A DNA stretch of 64,000 nt from CAYYMH01 sp964472785 (GCA_964472785.1 CAYYMH010000001.1:124001-188000); one strand, 5' to 3'. Shown: positions 18,239 through 27,123, counted from the stretch's first letter. Notes: generated by a model from the sequence alone, not told the origin. Made by a program: numbers and translations.

Positions 18239-19567
18239 ATGTCAAAACAAAATAGAAGAGATTTTTTGAAAACTGTCGCTGTGACATCGGCGTACTCGGT
18301 TTTACCATTGAGCCTCTCATGTAACGCGAAAAAGAAACGACCAAATGTGGTTCTCATTATGGTTGATGACATGGGACGGGAAGTACTTGGATGTTATGGT
18401 GGAACATCATACCAGACGCCCAACATCGACAAATTAGCGGAGACCGGGGTCAAATTCACCCACTGTTACAGCACGCCAAAATGTTCACCTTCGCGAGTCA
18501 CGATTATGACCGGACGTTATCTCTATCGCACCACAGAAGAATGGGGACACATCCCACCGGATGAAAAGACATTCGGGCACGTTCTCAAAAATGGTGGATA
18601 CGCAACCGTACTTGCCGGAAAATGGCAGATGAGTCTGTTAAAATCGGATCCCTTGCACATCAAAAAGATGGGATTTGAACAGAATTGCTGTTTTGGATGG
18701 CACGAGGGACCCCGCTATTACGAGCCACTGATCTGGCAGAATGGCAATATTCGGGAGGATGTAAAAGATCGTTTTGGTCCGGATGTCTATTGTGATTTTT
18801 TGATCGATTTTATGAAAAGGAATAAGGATAAATCCTTTTTGGCGTATTATCCAATGGCGCTGGCTCATGACATCAGCAATGATATGGAATCGCCGCCGCC
18901 AACGGGACCAAACGGAAGATATTCGACCTACAAAGAGTTAGTGGAATATATGGACAAGTTGGTGGGACGAATTGTCCGGGCTCTCGAAACATTAGGATTA
19001 CGGGAAAATACCTTAATTTTATTTACATCTGACAATGGGACGCCGAAACAATTCATCACCAGTGTCGAAGATGGACAATATATTCGAACACCGATTATTT
19101 CCAAAATGGGCGATAAAACTGTTGTTGGTGGTAAAGGTGAATTAACTGACGCCGGCACGAACGTCCCCCTAATCGTGAACTGGCCCGGTATTTCTCCCTC
19201 CGGAACCATCTGTTCTGACTTGATCGATTTTACAGACTTTATGCCGACATTAGCGGAGCTCGGAAAAGCGGAATTGCCACAAAACGTGAAAATAGATGGC
19301 CGGAGTTTTCTGCCTCAAATCCGAGGCGAGACTGGAGATCCAAGAGATTGGGTTTACAATCAATGGGAAGGTGATGCCTGGATTCGAAACAAGCGTTGGA
19401 AACTTTATAAAAATGGTGATCTGTTTGATATGGAAAACGATCCCTTTGAAAAAACGCCGATTAAACCAAGTGATGACACCGATGATTCAGCGGCAGCCCG
19501 TAAGTTGTTATATCGTTATGTAAGAGAATTGAAACCGAAAAATTTTCCAATTCTAAATATGAATTAA
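18239..19567 (+). CDS. Tat-exported formylglycine sulfatase (arylsulfatase family)
   Basis: A 442-residue protein. The N-terminus has a twin-arginine motif (NRRDFLK) followed by a weakly hydrophobic stretch and LSLSC, so it may be a Tat-exported lipoprotein. The mature part begins RPNVVLIMVDDMG with the calcium-binding aspartates. The active-site signature is CSPSRVTIMTGR, so the catalytic formylglycine derives from Cys and needs a maturase not encoded here. FTSDNGTP near residue 265 gives further metal ligands. The open frame extends to a TTG at 18224, but the ATG at 18239 places the RR motif normally. It removes sulfate esters from the target glycan outside the cytoplasm. A consensus promoter lies just upstream. 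Confidence 0.9.
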   Translation: MSKQNRRDFLKTVAVTSAYSVLPLSLSCNAKKKRPNVVLIMVDDMGREVLGCYGGTSYQTPNIDKLAETGVKFTHCYSTPKCSPSRVTIMTGRYLYRTTEEWGHIPPDEKTFGHVLKNGGYATVLAGKWQMSLLKSDPLHIKKMGFEQNCCFGWHEGPRYYEPLIWQNGNIREDVKDRFGPDVYCDFLIDFMKRNKDKSFLAYYPMALAHDISNDMESPPPTGPNGRYSTYKELVEYMDKLVGRIVRALETLGLRENTLILFTSDNGTPKQFITSVEDGQYIRTPIISKMGDKTVVGGKGELTDAGTNVPLIVNWPGISPSGTICSDLIDFTDFMPTLAELGKAELPQNVKIDGRSFLPQIRGETGDPRDWVYNQWEGDAWIRNKRWKLYKNGDLFDMENDPFEKTPIKPSDDTDDSAAARKLLYRYVRELKPKNFPILNMN

Positions 19568-19608
19568 AGTAAATCGTTAAACTAATTAAATGTATTGAAG
19601 GAGGACGT

Positions 19609-20583
19609 ATGCGACACATTAGGACATTGTTCATATTGACGCTTATTATTGCTGTGATGATTGGTTGCAATAAACCACAGGAACAAACAGCACAAACAGC
19701 AATAGATTATGAGCCACAGCGAATTAACAAATGTATTGAATTGTTTGAAAATGGGCAACCTGTTTATTACAAATGGGTAAATGGCGGTTATGAAGAAGGG
19801 CTTGAATTAGCGCAAACCTGGGCAGATTATCTGGTTTACGATATGGAGCATAAGGCGCTGGATTTTTATCGGCTGCGTGAATTTATGAGAGGGCTGGTTG
19901 AAGGTGGTCCGACGCCGAGTGGTCATCGTACTCCTGCAGTTATCGTCAATCTTCCGGTACTGGGTTTGACAGAAGACATATTTTTAGGCGGCAGTTGGAT
20001 GGTTCAACAGGCATTGGCACAGGGAGTTCACGGTGTTCATTTGTGCAAAGCGCGTGATCCTGAAGCTGTGAAGCGTTTTGTACAGGCAGCCAGATACCCG
20101 ATTCACAAGCAGGGAATCGAAGTTGTCGGCGAAGGTGTTCGCGGATGGGGTAGCCACAAATATCCGGCATGGGTTTGGGGCGTCGATGAAGAAGAATATC
20201 TGAAATTAGCCGATCCCTGGCCGCTGAATCCGGACGGCGAATTGATGCTTGGTTTGAAATTGGAAGATCAGATCGCATTGGCGAATGCAGAAATTAGTTT
20301 GAAAGTGCCCGGAATTACCTTTTCCGAACATGGTCCGCGAGACATGGGATTGAGCTACGGTTACCTCGAAGGACGCGCTGATCCTCCGGTACCAAAGGAA
20401 GTCGAAGCCGCTGGTGAACGTGTGTTGAAACTCTGCAAAAAGAATGGCATTTTTTTCCTGGATAATGTTCTGCCAGATAATGTGAAAAAACGAATTGATA
20501 AAGGCGTGATGATCGGGGCTGGCAGCAACCAGGAAGCTGCAGAAGTGGGCAGAAAATACACCAATCGAAAGATGCCGTGGTAA
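19609..20583 (+). CDS. HpcH/HpaI-family aldolase with a lipoprotein signal peptide
   Basis: A 324-residue protein. Residues 1-20 form a signal peptide ending VMIGC, a lipobox-like site. The rest is a complete HpcH/HpaI class II aldolase barrel: VYDMEHKALDFYRL (catalytic His region), GVHGVHLCKARDPEAVKRFV, a metal Glu in GLKLEDQIAL, and FSEHGPRDMGLSYG matching the family's GPxDLxxSxG loop. The family cleaves 2-keto-3-deoxy sugar acids such as KDG-glucarate or rhamnonate to pyruvate and an aldehyde in the cytosol. A secreted or membrane-anchored version is therefore odd. A strong GAAGGAGG site precedes the ATG. It sits between the sulfatase and the SDR. The fold is secure; location and reaction are inferred. 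Confidence 0.8.
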   Translation: MRHIRTLFILTLIIAVMIGCNKPQEQTAQTAIDYEPQRINKCIELFENGQPVYYKWVNGGYEEGLELAQTWADYLVYDMEHKALDFYRLREFMRGLVEGGPTPSGHRTPAVIVNLPVLGLTEDIFLGGSWMVQQALAQGVHGVHLCKARDPEAVKRFVQAARYPIHKQGIEVVGEGVRGWGSHKYPAWVWGVDEEEYLKLADPWPLNPDGELMLGLKLEDQIALANAEISLKVPGITFSEHGPRDMGLSYGYLEGRADPPVPKEVEAAGERVLKLCKKNGIFFLDNVLPDNVKKRIDKGVMIGAGSNQEAAEVGRKYTNRKMPW

Positions 20584-20719
20584 AGACACCGATCAAATAA
20601 CCAACTAAATCAGTGTATTTTCAATGGATCAATTACGGTAAATGAAACAGAACAATCTGTTGATTTTTTGACGTTGAATTGGGAAATATAACCAATTTTA
20701 AAATAATTAGGGATTAAAT

Positions 20720-21487
20720 ATGGCTCAGGGTTTGTTTGATATTCGCGGTAAGGTAGCTCTAATAACAGGATCCAGTCAGGGAATTGGGTTTGTTCTGGCA
20801 AAAGGACTTGCCGAGGCTGGGTGCACTGTTATTATTAATGGGCGTAACAAATCAAAGGCAGAAAAGGCAGTCAGTTCCTTAAAAGAAATGGGTCACCAGG
20901 TGTTTTATTCTATCTTTGATGTGTCTGATGAGAAAGCAGTGGAAGATCAGATTAAAAAGATTCAAATAACTGTCGGTTCAATCGACATTTTAATTAACAA
21001 CGCCGGGATCCAAATTCGAAATCCGTTGGAAAAATTTGAACTTTCCGATTGGCAACAATTGATGAATGTTAATTTAACCGGCGTATTTGTGACTTCGAAA
21101 GCTGTTGTTCAAAAAATGATCGAGCGAAAAAAAGGAAAAATTATCAATATTTGTTCGATACAAAGCGAATTAGCCCGACCGACAATTGCGCCGTACACCG
21201 CTTCCAAAGGCGGCATCCGAAATCTAACCAAAGGTATGGCAACAGATTGGGGAAAATATAATATTCAGATAAACGGAATCGCGCCTGGATATTTTAAAAC
21301 GGCGATGACCAAAAAACTCTACGAAGATAAAGAGTTTGACGCCTGGCTGCGCTCAAGAACTCCGGCAAATCGGTGGGGTTTGCCGGAAGAACTGATTGGT
21401 GCGGCAGTATTTTTATCTTCTCCAGCATCGGATTATATTAATGGGAATATTATTTATGTGGATGGTGGGATGTTAAGTTGTGTATGA
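20720..21487 (+). CDS. SDR oxidoreductase, gluconate 5-dehydrogenase / KduD-like
   Basis: A 255-residue classical SDR. It has the NAD(P) site TGSSQGIG at residues 17-24, NNAG near 93, catalytic Ser in ICSIQSE, and YTASK (Tyr/Lys). The C-terminal blocks FDAWLRSRTPANRWG and GNIIYVDGGML are hallmarks of the gluconate 5-dehydrogenase (IdnO/Gno) and 2-deoxygluconate dehydrogenase (KduD) branch. It would interconvert gluconate and 5-ketogluconate, or the corresponding deoxy-uronate, in the cytosol. Together with the GntP permease it gives a plausible import-and-oxidation route for an acidic sugar. It is the last recognisable gene of the locus. Confidence 0.85.
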   Translation: MAQGLFDIRGKVALITGSSQGIGFVLAKGLAEAGCTVIINGRNKSKAEKAVSSLKEMGHQVFYSIFDVSDEKAVEDQIKKIQITVGSIDILINNAGIQIRNPLEKFELSDWQQLMNVNLTGVFVTSKAVVQKMIERKKGKIINICSIQSELARPTIAPYTASKGGIRNLTKGMATDWGKYNIQINGIAPGYFKTAMTKKLYEDKEFDAWLRSRTPANRWGLPEELIGAAVFLSSPASDYINGNIIYVDGGMLSCV

Positions 21488-21717
21488 GTTAAGAAATATT
21501 ACTTATAACTCTCCATATATTCAAAAAGTACGCTTAACATGATTGGATAAAGTAATAAGGGTACTTATTTTCCATTTTCACAAAATATTGGGAATGTTGC
21601 AAAATAATCGATTAATCAATGTTTAAAATGAAACAATCAACCCAAGTTTGAAGTTAAATTTTCTGTAATAGTGTTGTAAATTTCAATAAATTGTTAATAT
21701 AGCTTAAGGACAAAAAA

Positions 21718-22125
21718 ATGAACGGAGAAATTGTTAAAACAAGTATTTTAACTTATGAGTACAAAAAGGATTTAAAGCAATATGATGAACACGTAACAGA
21801 TTATGGATCTGTTTGCATTTCCTTTGAAGAATTTCCAGAAAATTTTACAGATGTGGGAGAATTTAAAAAAATATTTATTTTAAGTCTTGATAATGATTCT
21901 ACCGTTAAAAAATCGGATATTGTTGAATTGCATGGAAAGAAAATGCTGATGGCATTTATCAAAGAGGAAAATGACAAGTTCATGTACGCGAAGTTTTTAT
22001 CAACGAAAAATTATCATCTTCGTCCGGGAGAGATTATCATCGAAGTCAGTATCGGTACAAATGATAAAAATTATGCTCAAAGAGAGATCAAGAAATTATA
22101 TAATAAAGAAATTGAGTGGGAATAA
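21718..22125 (+). CDS. Small protein of unknown function
   Basis: A 135-residue protein I do not recognise. It is acidic to neutral, rich in Lys, Glu and Ile, with no signal peptide or membrane segment. A central VELHGKKMLMAFIKEEND hints at a small beta-barrel. AAGGA lies 8 bases before the ATG, and a strong terminator follows 48 bases after the stop, so it appears to be an expressed single-gene unit. The base composition is more AT-rich than that of the sugar locus to its left. Confidence 0.6.
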   Translation: MNGEIVKTSILTYEYKKDLKQYDEHVTDYGSVCISFEEFPENFTDVGEFKKIFILSLDNDSTVKKSDIVELHGKKMLMAFIKEENDKFMYAKFLSTKNYHLRPGEIIIEVSIGTNDKNYAQREIKKLYNKEIEWE

Positions 22126-22172
22126 AAAATTCATTGCTACTACGATGTCCGCCACCGAAAAGAATTATTTTT

Positions 22173-22206
22173 AAAATGGCCCTGTATTATTATGCAGGGC
22201 CATTTT
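22173..22206 (+). terminator. Rho-independent terminator
   Basis: AAAATGGCCCTG pairs perfectly with CAGGGCCATTTT (12 bp) around a 10-base loop. It follows the 135-residue unknown gene. Confidence 0.85.
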
Positions 22207-22474
22207 ATTATCTACTGACATTTTTGAGAAACTCTTTACTTAATTGGGATCGAAAATTTCACATAGACAACGTTAGGCGCTGCCTCAAAGAGACCAATCA
22301 CTTTCATTGTATTTAAAAAATAATTTACGGAGTTTAAAAGAAATACTTGGCTGAACTGCCAGGCATTGGGGTAAAAGCTGTCCAAGCGAAACTTAACAAT
22401 TAGAAATTTTAATACGATTAGCAACTCTAAAAAAAGTTGTAGCAGTCTTTTTATCATTTTATGATCCCGAAAAT
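22207..22474. other. Intergenic region with no supported gene
   Basis: There is no start or ribosome site for any open frame here. A short stretch near 22345-22400 would encode YLAELPGIGVKAVQAKLNN in one plus-strand frame, helix-hairpin-helix-like, but it is closed by stops on both sides and has no start, so at most it is a gene scrap. Confidence 0.4.
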
Positions 22475-22509
22475 AAAAAAACCCCGGCCGAAATTAGCCA
22501 GGGTTTTTT
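22475..22509 (-). terminator. Terminator of the cold-shock gene
   Basis: On the minus strand AAAAAACCCTGGC pairs with GCCGGGGTTTTTT around an 8-base loop with one mismatch, ending in a T run 17 bases beyond the csp stop. Confidence 0.85.
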
Positions 22510-22525
22510 CAAACTTGTCACCAAA

Positions 22526-22726
22526 TTATATCTTGGTTACTTTGGTTGCCTGTAAGCCTTTAGGGCCTTGTTCTACTTCAAACTCAACCTGATCGTTTTC
22601 ATCCAATGATTTATAACCATTACCATCAATATTGTTGTAATGGACAAATACATCATCACCTTTTTCTCGGCTGATGAAACCATAACCTTTTGAGCCGTTG
22701 AACCACTTGACAGTTCCTTTTTCCAT
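22526..22726 (-). CDS. csp: Cold-shock domain protein
   Basis: A 66-residue CspA-family OB-fold protein with both RNA-binding motifs, KGYGFIS (RNP1) and DVFVHY (RNP2), and the opening KGTVKWFNGSKGYGFI. It binds single-stranded RNA or DNA and acts as an RNA chaperone. AAGGAAAAG precedes the ATG. It is a single-gene unit with its own promoter and terminator. Length and sequence are standard for the family. Confidence 0.95.
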   Translation of the reverse strand: MEKGTVKWFNGSKGYGFISREKGDDVFVHYNNIDGNGYKSLDENDQVEFEVEQGPKGLQATKVTKI

Positions 22727-22756
22727 TTAACTTTTCCTTATTAAAAAAATATGTGT

Positions 22757-22785
22757 TACGTACATCTCTGTTTTCAGCCTGTCAA
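22757..22785 (-). promoter_or_regulatory. Promoter of the cold-shock gene
   Basis: On the minus strand, TTGACA is followed after 17 bases by TACGTA. The -10 match is weak. The 5' leader would be short, about 25 bases, unlike the long cold-shock leader of enteric cspA. Confidence 0.45.
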
Positions 22786-23037
22786 TAAAAAAAATCGCTT
22801 TGAATAGACTTTGTACCATTCTCCACGATTTCTTAAAGTTTTACTAGTGTTTATCTAAAAAAACTGTTATCACTTAAAACGAAAAAGCAGGTAAAACAGG
22901 GTACAATTATTTAACGATCTAATATACGGTGCAGAAAATTAAAAAGCAACACATATTTTATAAATAATGAGAATATAGTAAAAAATGATAACATATAAAA
23001 AACGTCTTCAAGAAGTTGTTTCGTAAATGTCTGCTTT

Positions 23038-23281
23038 CGTACGCCCGCCGCGACTCGAACGCGGAACCTATCCGCCAGATGGGGGATTGCTCTATAGTGT
23101 TGGGCTATAGATAGCTATCTAATCAGATTGATTAGTGGGGGCAATTGTAGGATATGTTTCGTACGCCCGCCGCGACTCGAACGCGGAACCTATCCGCCAG
23201 ATGGCGGATTGCTCTATAGTGTTGGGCTATAGATAGCTATCTAATCAGATTGATTAGTGGGGGCAATTGTAGGATATGTTT
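23038..23281 (-). repeat. Two 122-bp tandem direct repeats carrying the 3' half of tRNA-Arg
   Basis: Units 23038-23159 and 23160-23281 are identical except G/C at 23083/23205. The first 33 bases of each are identical to the variable loop, T-arm and 3' acceptor strand of the tRNA-Arg at 23284-23357. The middle of each unit retains a D-arm-like TTGCTCTAT, and an anticodon-arm-like hairpin whose loop reads CATCTGG on the minus strand. The 5' acceptor strand is missing. The remainder includes the palindrome TAGATAGCTATCTA and the hairpin CTAATCA-GAT-TGATTAG. The units lie downstream of the tRNA in its direction of transcription. Confidence 0.9.
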
Positions 23282-23283
23282 CG

Positions 23284-23357
<74 letters not shown>

Positions 23358-23371
23358 ATAATCAAAAAGCT

Positions 23372-23400
23372 AATATAAAAAAATTAGGTTTGATAGTCAA
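23372..23400 (-). promoter_or_regulatory. Promoter of tRNA-Arg
   Basis: On the minus strand, TTGACT and TATATT are separated by exactly 17 bases, with the -10 box ending 14 bases before the tRNA 5' end. Confidence 0.75.
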
Positions 23401-23551
23401 GAAAAATTTAATGTTTTAGTCGATCTTGATGGGTTTTAAATAAGAAGATCGTATCGTAATTTATTAGAAAATATTGGTCAGTGAATTCACTAATCGGGTA
23501 GCGACTGGAAATAGTTATCTGTACAAATTATGAGTGTGTTTTAGGATGCGA

Positions 23552-25570
23552 TTATTTGCAAAATATGTCCACGATTTTTTTCAAACTACCCTCTGTGCTA
23601 TCTACTGCGCTGGGATCAAGATCGCCCTTTTTTGTTTTACGGAGTTTGTTTTTTAAATGTAAGTACATTCCCCGGTTTTCGATGGCAATTGACAATTGAT
23701 TTGAAAAAATTTCTAAAGTCTGAATGACTTCTCGCGTAGGAACAAGACAATCATCAGGATCATCAACCATGATAAAACCGATTATTTTATGATGCTTTTC
23801 ATATATTGGGATTATTAGTAATTTCCACCATTGCCAAAGACGTGGATCATCGTGCTCTGTTTTGGTATCGTAATAGATGTCCTTAATTTTTCTCAAAGCA
23901 GGTTCGGGTTTGTTCACAAAATATGATTTTCCTGTCCGATACTCATTTCTTAAAACGGTTTGAATCTGTTCTATGGGTATAAAGAGTTCGTTTAATTGAA
24001 CGCTTTTTATCCGGTCATCACAGGCGACAGATTTTATTGCAAGCTGGTTGTTTTGAAATTTTATCAAACCCAGAATGACGAGTCGGAAATTCAAGGAAAA
24101 TTTTATTGCCCAGGCGCTTTCCCTTAAAATTTCGCCGCCTGGCATGTCCAATTTAAAAATATTTCCGGTAACAAGAAGGCGCTTCAGGCGACGATTTCGT
24201 TTTTCAATTGATGAATAGCGGTAGAAATTTTCAATGGCAATTGCTGTTAAATCACTAAAAAGCTCAAAATTATGAAAAGTCTCTCGGGACGGTGCAACCT
24301 GCCTGGCTGGTTCATCTAACGAAATGTAGCCAAAGGTTTTCCGGTGTTGGTCGGTCAGATTCAGAATCACAACATTGTTTGGATGCCAGTTGTTGTTATC
24401 GTCACGTCTTTGCAGGCGTCTTTCTTCAAATGAGAGAGGTTTTGAACGGTCATTTTGAATTTCTTGATTATGATAAATAACGCGGACTTTATACTGGTTC
24501 GAGAATATTTTTTGAATGATGTTTTGCGGAACCTCTGATATGTTTTTTCCGTTTGCTGATCCGTTTGTATAGCCGACCATGATTTGTTTGATAAACATTT
24601 TGCGACGCCGGTCAAGCAGAGCCAATGTTGCCCGCTTAAAACGAAAAAGTTGACACGAAGTCTGAACGATTTTTTCGAGCAAATGATTCAAAGAGGAGTC
24701 ATAGCTAAAGTGGATCAGGTTAGTCATTTCCCGGATCATTCGGGTTTGATCAAAATGTCCGTTCGATTTTGTCAAACTATTGGTATCTGTGTTTTCAGAT
24801 TTAAATTTGATCCACCCTTTATAATTCATAATTTCGTTATTGATATTTCTGGTGGGTATAATCGAAATTTCGATAGGCTCATTATGTCCATATTTTCCGA
24901 TGATATAGGTATGAAAAGCTTCCGCCTCATATCCTGAATCCAAAGCAGCTAACCATTTGTAATATCGATGGATATCGTCAGGAAGTATCAAATCTTCCAG
25001 GTTCAGTTCAAAAAGTTCCTTTTCCTGAAAATTCAATTTCGTTTTGAGCTTTTCATTGATATTAATAACTTTGCCTTTGCGATTCAAAACACAGTAACCA
25101 TAATCATTTTTGTTTTTTGAGTTTTGTGATGATGAAAATGTCGGATCTTTCAATTCAAACACCTCAATTTTGTTGCCGCTTTTTTTGTCACGGTGTTTTT
25201 TTAAAATTTGATGCACATCTTCAGCCAGAGAATCTAAATGTCCTCTCTTTTTAACAAAGTAAGCGAATGCCCCGTTCTGAACAAAATCAAATCCGGAATC
25301 TTCATCACCTTCGTCAACTAACATGACAACAGGTATGTCAAATCCTGATGTAACAATTCGGGACAACATCTCGCTGCTTCGGGCTCCTTCTATATCATTG
25401 CCAAGCAGCACAAGATGGTAATGCTTTTCCAATAATTTTTCGAAACATTCATCCGAGGAAGTCGCAATATCAACACTATACGTTTCATTTTTATGTAAAC
25501 AAAGCCGCTCGCGAGCAATGTCAAGGTAGGACAGATTATTATCTGCCAATAGAAGATTGGTACTTTTCAT
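23552..25570 (-). CDS. Pseudo-receiver / PAS / GAF / GAF sensory protein without output domain
   Basis: A 672-residue cytosolic protein. Residues 1-125 have a response-regulator fold (TNLLLADNN, HLVLLGNDIEG, VVMLVDEGDEDSGF, YFVKKR), but the phosphoacceptor Asp position is Gly57, with an Asp two residues later, and the switch Thr/Ser is replaced. It is therefore likely not phosphorylated in the normal way. Residues 150-265 form a PAS domain (YCVLNRKGKVININEKL). Two GAF domains follow at about 290-450 and 465-640, both with closing motifs AIENFYRYSS and AIENRGMYL. There is no kinase, GGDEF or DNA-binding part, so it probably signals by protein contacts. It is transcribed alone from a promoter about 180 bases upstream. 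Confidence 0.8.
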   Translation of the reverse strand: MKSTNLLLADNNLSYLDIARERLCLHKNETYSVDIATSSDECFEKLLEKHYHLVLLGNDIEGARSSEMLSRIVTSGFDIPVVMLVDEGDEDSGFDFVQNGAFAYFVKKRGHLDSLAEDVHQILKKHRDKKSGNKIEVFELKDPTFSSSQNSKNKNDYGYCVLNRKGKVININEKLKTKLNFQEKELFELNLEDLILPDDIHRYYKWLAALDSGYEAEAFHTYIIGKYGHNEPIEISIIPTRNINNEIMNYKGWIKFKSENTDTNSLTKSNGHFDQTRMIREMTNLIHFSYDSSLNHLLEKIVQTSCQLFRFKRATLALLDRRRKMFIKQIMVGYTNGSANGKNISEVPQNIIQKIFSNQYKVRVIYHNQEIQNDRSKPLSFEERRLQRRDDNNNWHPNNVVILNLTDQHRKTFGYISLDEPARQVAPSRETFHNFELFSDLTAIAIENFYRYSSIEKRNRRLKRLLVTGNIFKLDMPGGEILRESAWAIKFSLNFRLVILGLIKFQNNQLAIKSVACDDRIKSVQLNELFIPIEQIQTVLRNEYRTGKSYFVNKPEPALRKIKDIYYDTKTEHDDPRLWQWWKLLIIPIYEKHHKIIGFIMVDDPDDCLVPTREVIQTLEIFSNQLSIAIENRGMYLHLKNKLRKTKKGDLDPSAVDSTEGSLKKIVDIFCK

Positions 25571-25751
25571 ATCAACCTGCCTGTTTTATCAAATCAAACA
25601 TTCGAAAATAAACAAACAGGAACAACTCACTTGCCAATCCGTTGCTACTTTTATAACAAAATAAAAGCATTTAAATCAAACAATAAGCTGTGTAAGTAAT
25701 TAATTTATTTATAAATATCCATCCTGTATGCGTAACTTATAGTACTGCATT

Positions 25752-25780
25752 AAATTAAGCAAAATTAATATCAATGTCAA
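25752..25780 (-). promoter_or_regulatory. Promoter of the receiver-PAS-GAF gene
   Basis: On the minus strand, TTGACA and TAATTT are separated by exactly 17 bases. The leader would be about 175 bases long with no obvious hairpin. Confidence 0.6.
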
Positions 25781-25821
25781 GAAAAAAAATCACGAATTTT
25801 AAATCAATATAATGATTGTGA

Positions 25822-26568
25822 TTACACCGGATTCGGAATGTCGATAAACTCACAGTTCACTTTGAACCGCTGCGCTATTTTGGCACTCAGTTCCTGTACG
25901 CCAAATTTTTCCGTATTATAGTGTCCGGCGTTAATGTAATTTAATCCGACCTCTTCCAATTCCCTGACAATATTTTCCTTGATATCGCCACCGATAAACG
26001 TGTCTGCGTTTTTTTCCAGTGCCAGTTGATAATACCTTGAGCTGCCACCGCTCATGACTAAAATATTTTTTACCGAATTTGTTCCCGAGGAAAAGACCTG
26101 TGCTTCGGTTTCTAATTTTTGATTGACCAGATCAACAAACTGGTTGAATTGAATAGGTTGACCTAATTTCCCTAAAAATCCGACCTCGACCGGTTCAATG
26201 GGAGTAATGTTGAGCTGCTTCATGATTTGGGCGTTATTGCCAATATCAGGATGAGCGTCCAGAGGGAGATGGTAGCCTAACAAATTAATATCATTTTTTA
26301 AAAGCAATGCTACCCGTTCACGAAAAATGCCAGTCAAAGCAAAGGGAGACGGATCACTTTTCCAAAAGAGCCCGTGATGGACGATGATCATATCCGCCTT
26401 TCTGGATAACGCATCAGTGAATAACCGCTGGCTGGCACTGACTCCAAAAATAATGTTTTGAATCTCAGACTTGCCTTCGATCTGCAAACCGTTTACACAA
26501 TAATCATCGAATTCGTCCACATTTAAAAGCTCGTGAATATAATCGATAATCTCATCTCGTTTTACCAT
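25822..26568 (-). CDS. Nif3-like dinuclear metal centre protein
   Basis: A 248-residue NIF3/YbgI family protein. Metal-binding residues are seen in MIIVHHGLFW near residue 62, YHLPLDAHPDIGNN near 98, and INAGHYNTEKFG near 216. Members form toroidal hexamers with a two-metal site; the enzymatic role is uncertain in most bacteria (some are annotated GTP cyclohydrolase 1 type 2-like). The ATG follows immediately after the nitroreductase stop. Its GGAGGA site lies inside the end of that gene, so translation is probably coupled. It is the last gene of a four-gene operon. Confidence 0.9.
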   Translation of the reverse strand: MVKRDEIIDYIHELLNVDEFDDYCVNGLQIEGKSEIQNIIFGVSASQRLFTDALSRKADMIIVHHGLFWKSDPSPFALTGIFRERVALLLKNDINLLGYHLPLDAHPDIGNNAQIMKQLNITPIEPVEVGFLGKLGQPIQFNQFVDLVNQKLETEAQVFSSGTNSVKNILVMSGGSSRYYQLALEKNADTFIGGDIKENIVRELEEVGLNYINAGHYNTEKFGVQELSAKIAQRFKVNCEFIDIPNPV

Positions 26569-27123
26569 CTATTCCTCCCAGTAATTCACTGAATAAACTT
26601 CGGTTAACGGTTTGCGTTTTTTGCTGCCGGCGACTGTTTTTGCAATTGTGCCTACGAATCCTTCGGATTTTGCCGGATAGCCCAAAGGGGACAAGGCAAC
26701 AATTCGAATATGCGCCGGAATTTTTAGCAGCTCTTTGATTTTATCTTCTTGAAATGAACCCATCCAGCACGTTCCCAGTCCTAATGCAGTTGCTGCCAGA
26801 ACGAGGTTCTCCATGGCAATGGCAACATCCACGAGGTAGTAGGGTTGATTATCACGCTTACCGCTTTTTTCAGGATCACCGCACGCTAAAATTAATGCAT
26901 ACTCCTTTCCCAACCATGACTGGTTGAATGAACCGGTGCACCGAATAATTTCCTTTTTAATTTTGGGATCAGTTATAACGATAAATTTCCAGCATTGCCC
27001 GTTTCGCCACGAAGGCGCTGACTGAGCAGCCGTGATAATTTTTTCAATTTTTTCATTTTCCACCGGTTTGTCAATGTATTTTCGCACGCTCTTCCGCTGT
27101 TGAATGGTTTCAAAAATATCCAT
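26569..27123 (-). CDS. Nitroreductase-family FMN oxidoreductase
   Basis: A 184-residue protein with the family opening TIQQRKSVRKYIDKPV and FMN-binding SAPSWRNGQCWKF. It has the central LVDVAIAMENLVLAATALGL and C-terminal LSPLGYPAKS. It is expected to reduce nitro compounds, quinones or related substrates using NAD(P)H through a bound FMN. Eleven bases separate it from the upstream DUF362 gene and none from the downstream Nif3-like gene. Confidence 0.9.
   Translation of the reverse strand: MDIFETIQQRKSVRKYIDKPVENEKIEKIITAAQSAPSWRNGQCWKFIVITDPKIKKEIIRCTGSFNQSWLGKEYALILACGDPEKSGKRDNQPYYLVDVAIAMENLVLAATALGLGTCWMGSFQEDKIKELLKIPAHIRIVALSPLGYPAKSEGFVGTIAKTVAGSKKRKPLTEVYSVNYWEE

Noticed and set aside
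1..21487. Classical Bacteroidetes polysaccharide utilisation locus
   Set aside because: No SusC/SusD pair, hybrid two-component sensor or ECF sigma/anti-sigma pair is present within the window.
22345..22400. Helix-hairpin-helix protein fragment (LAELPGIGVKAVQAKL)
   Set aside because: About 20 codons between stops, no start codon, no ribosome site; chance or a decayed scrap.
23038..23281. Two further functional tRNA genes or a CRISPR array
   Set aside because: The units lack a 5' acceptor strand able to pair and have an oversized anticodon loop. The repeats are contiguous 122-bp copies without short unique spacers.
23552..25570. Ordinary two-component response regulator
   Set aside because: The phosphoacceptor Asp and the switch Thr/Ser are replaced and no DNA-binding or enzymatic output follows.
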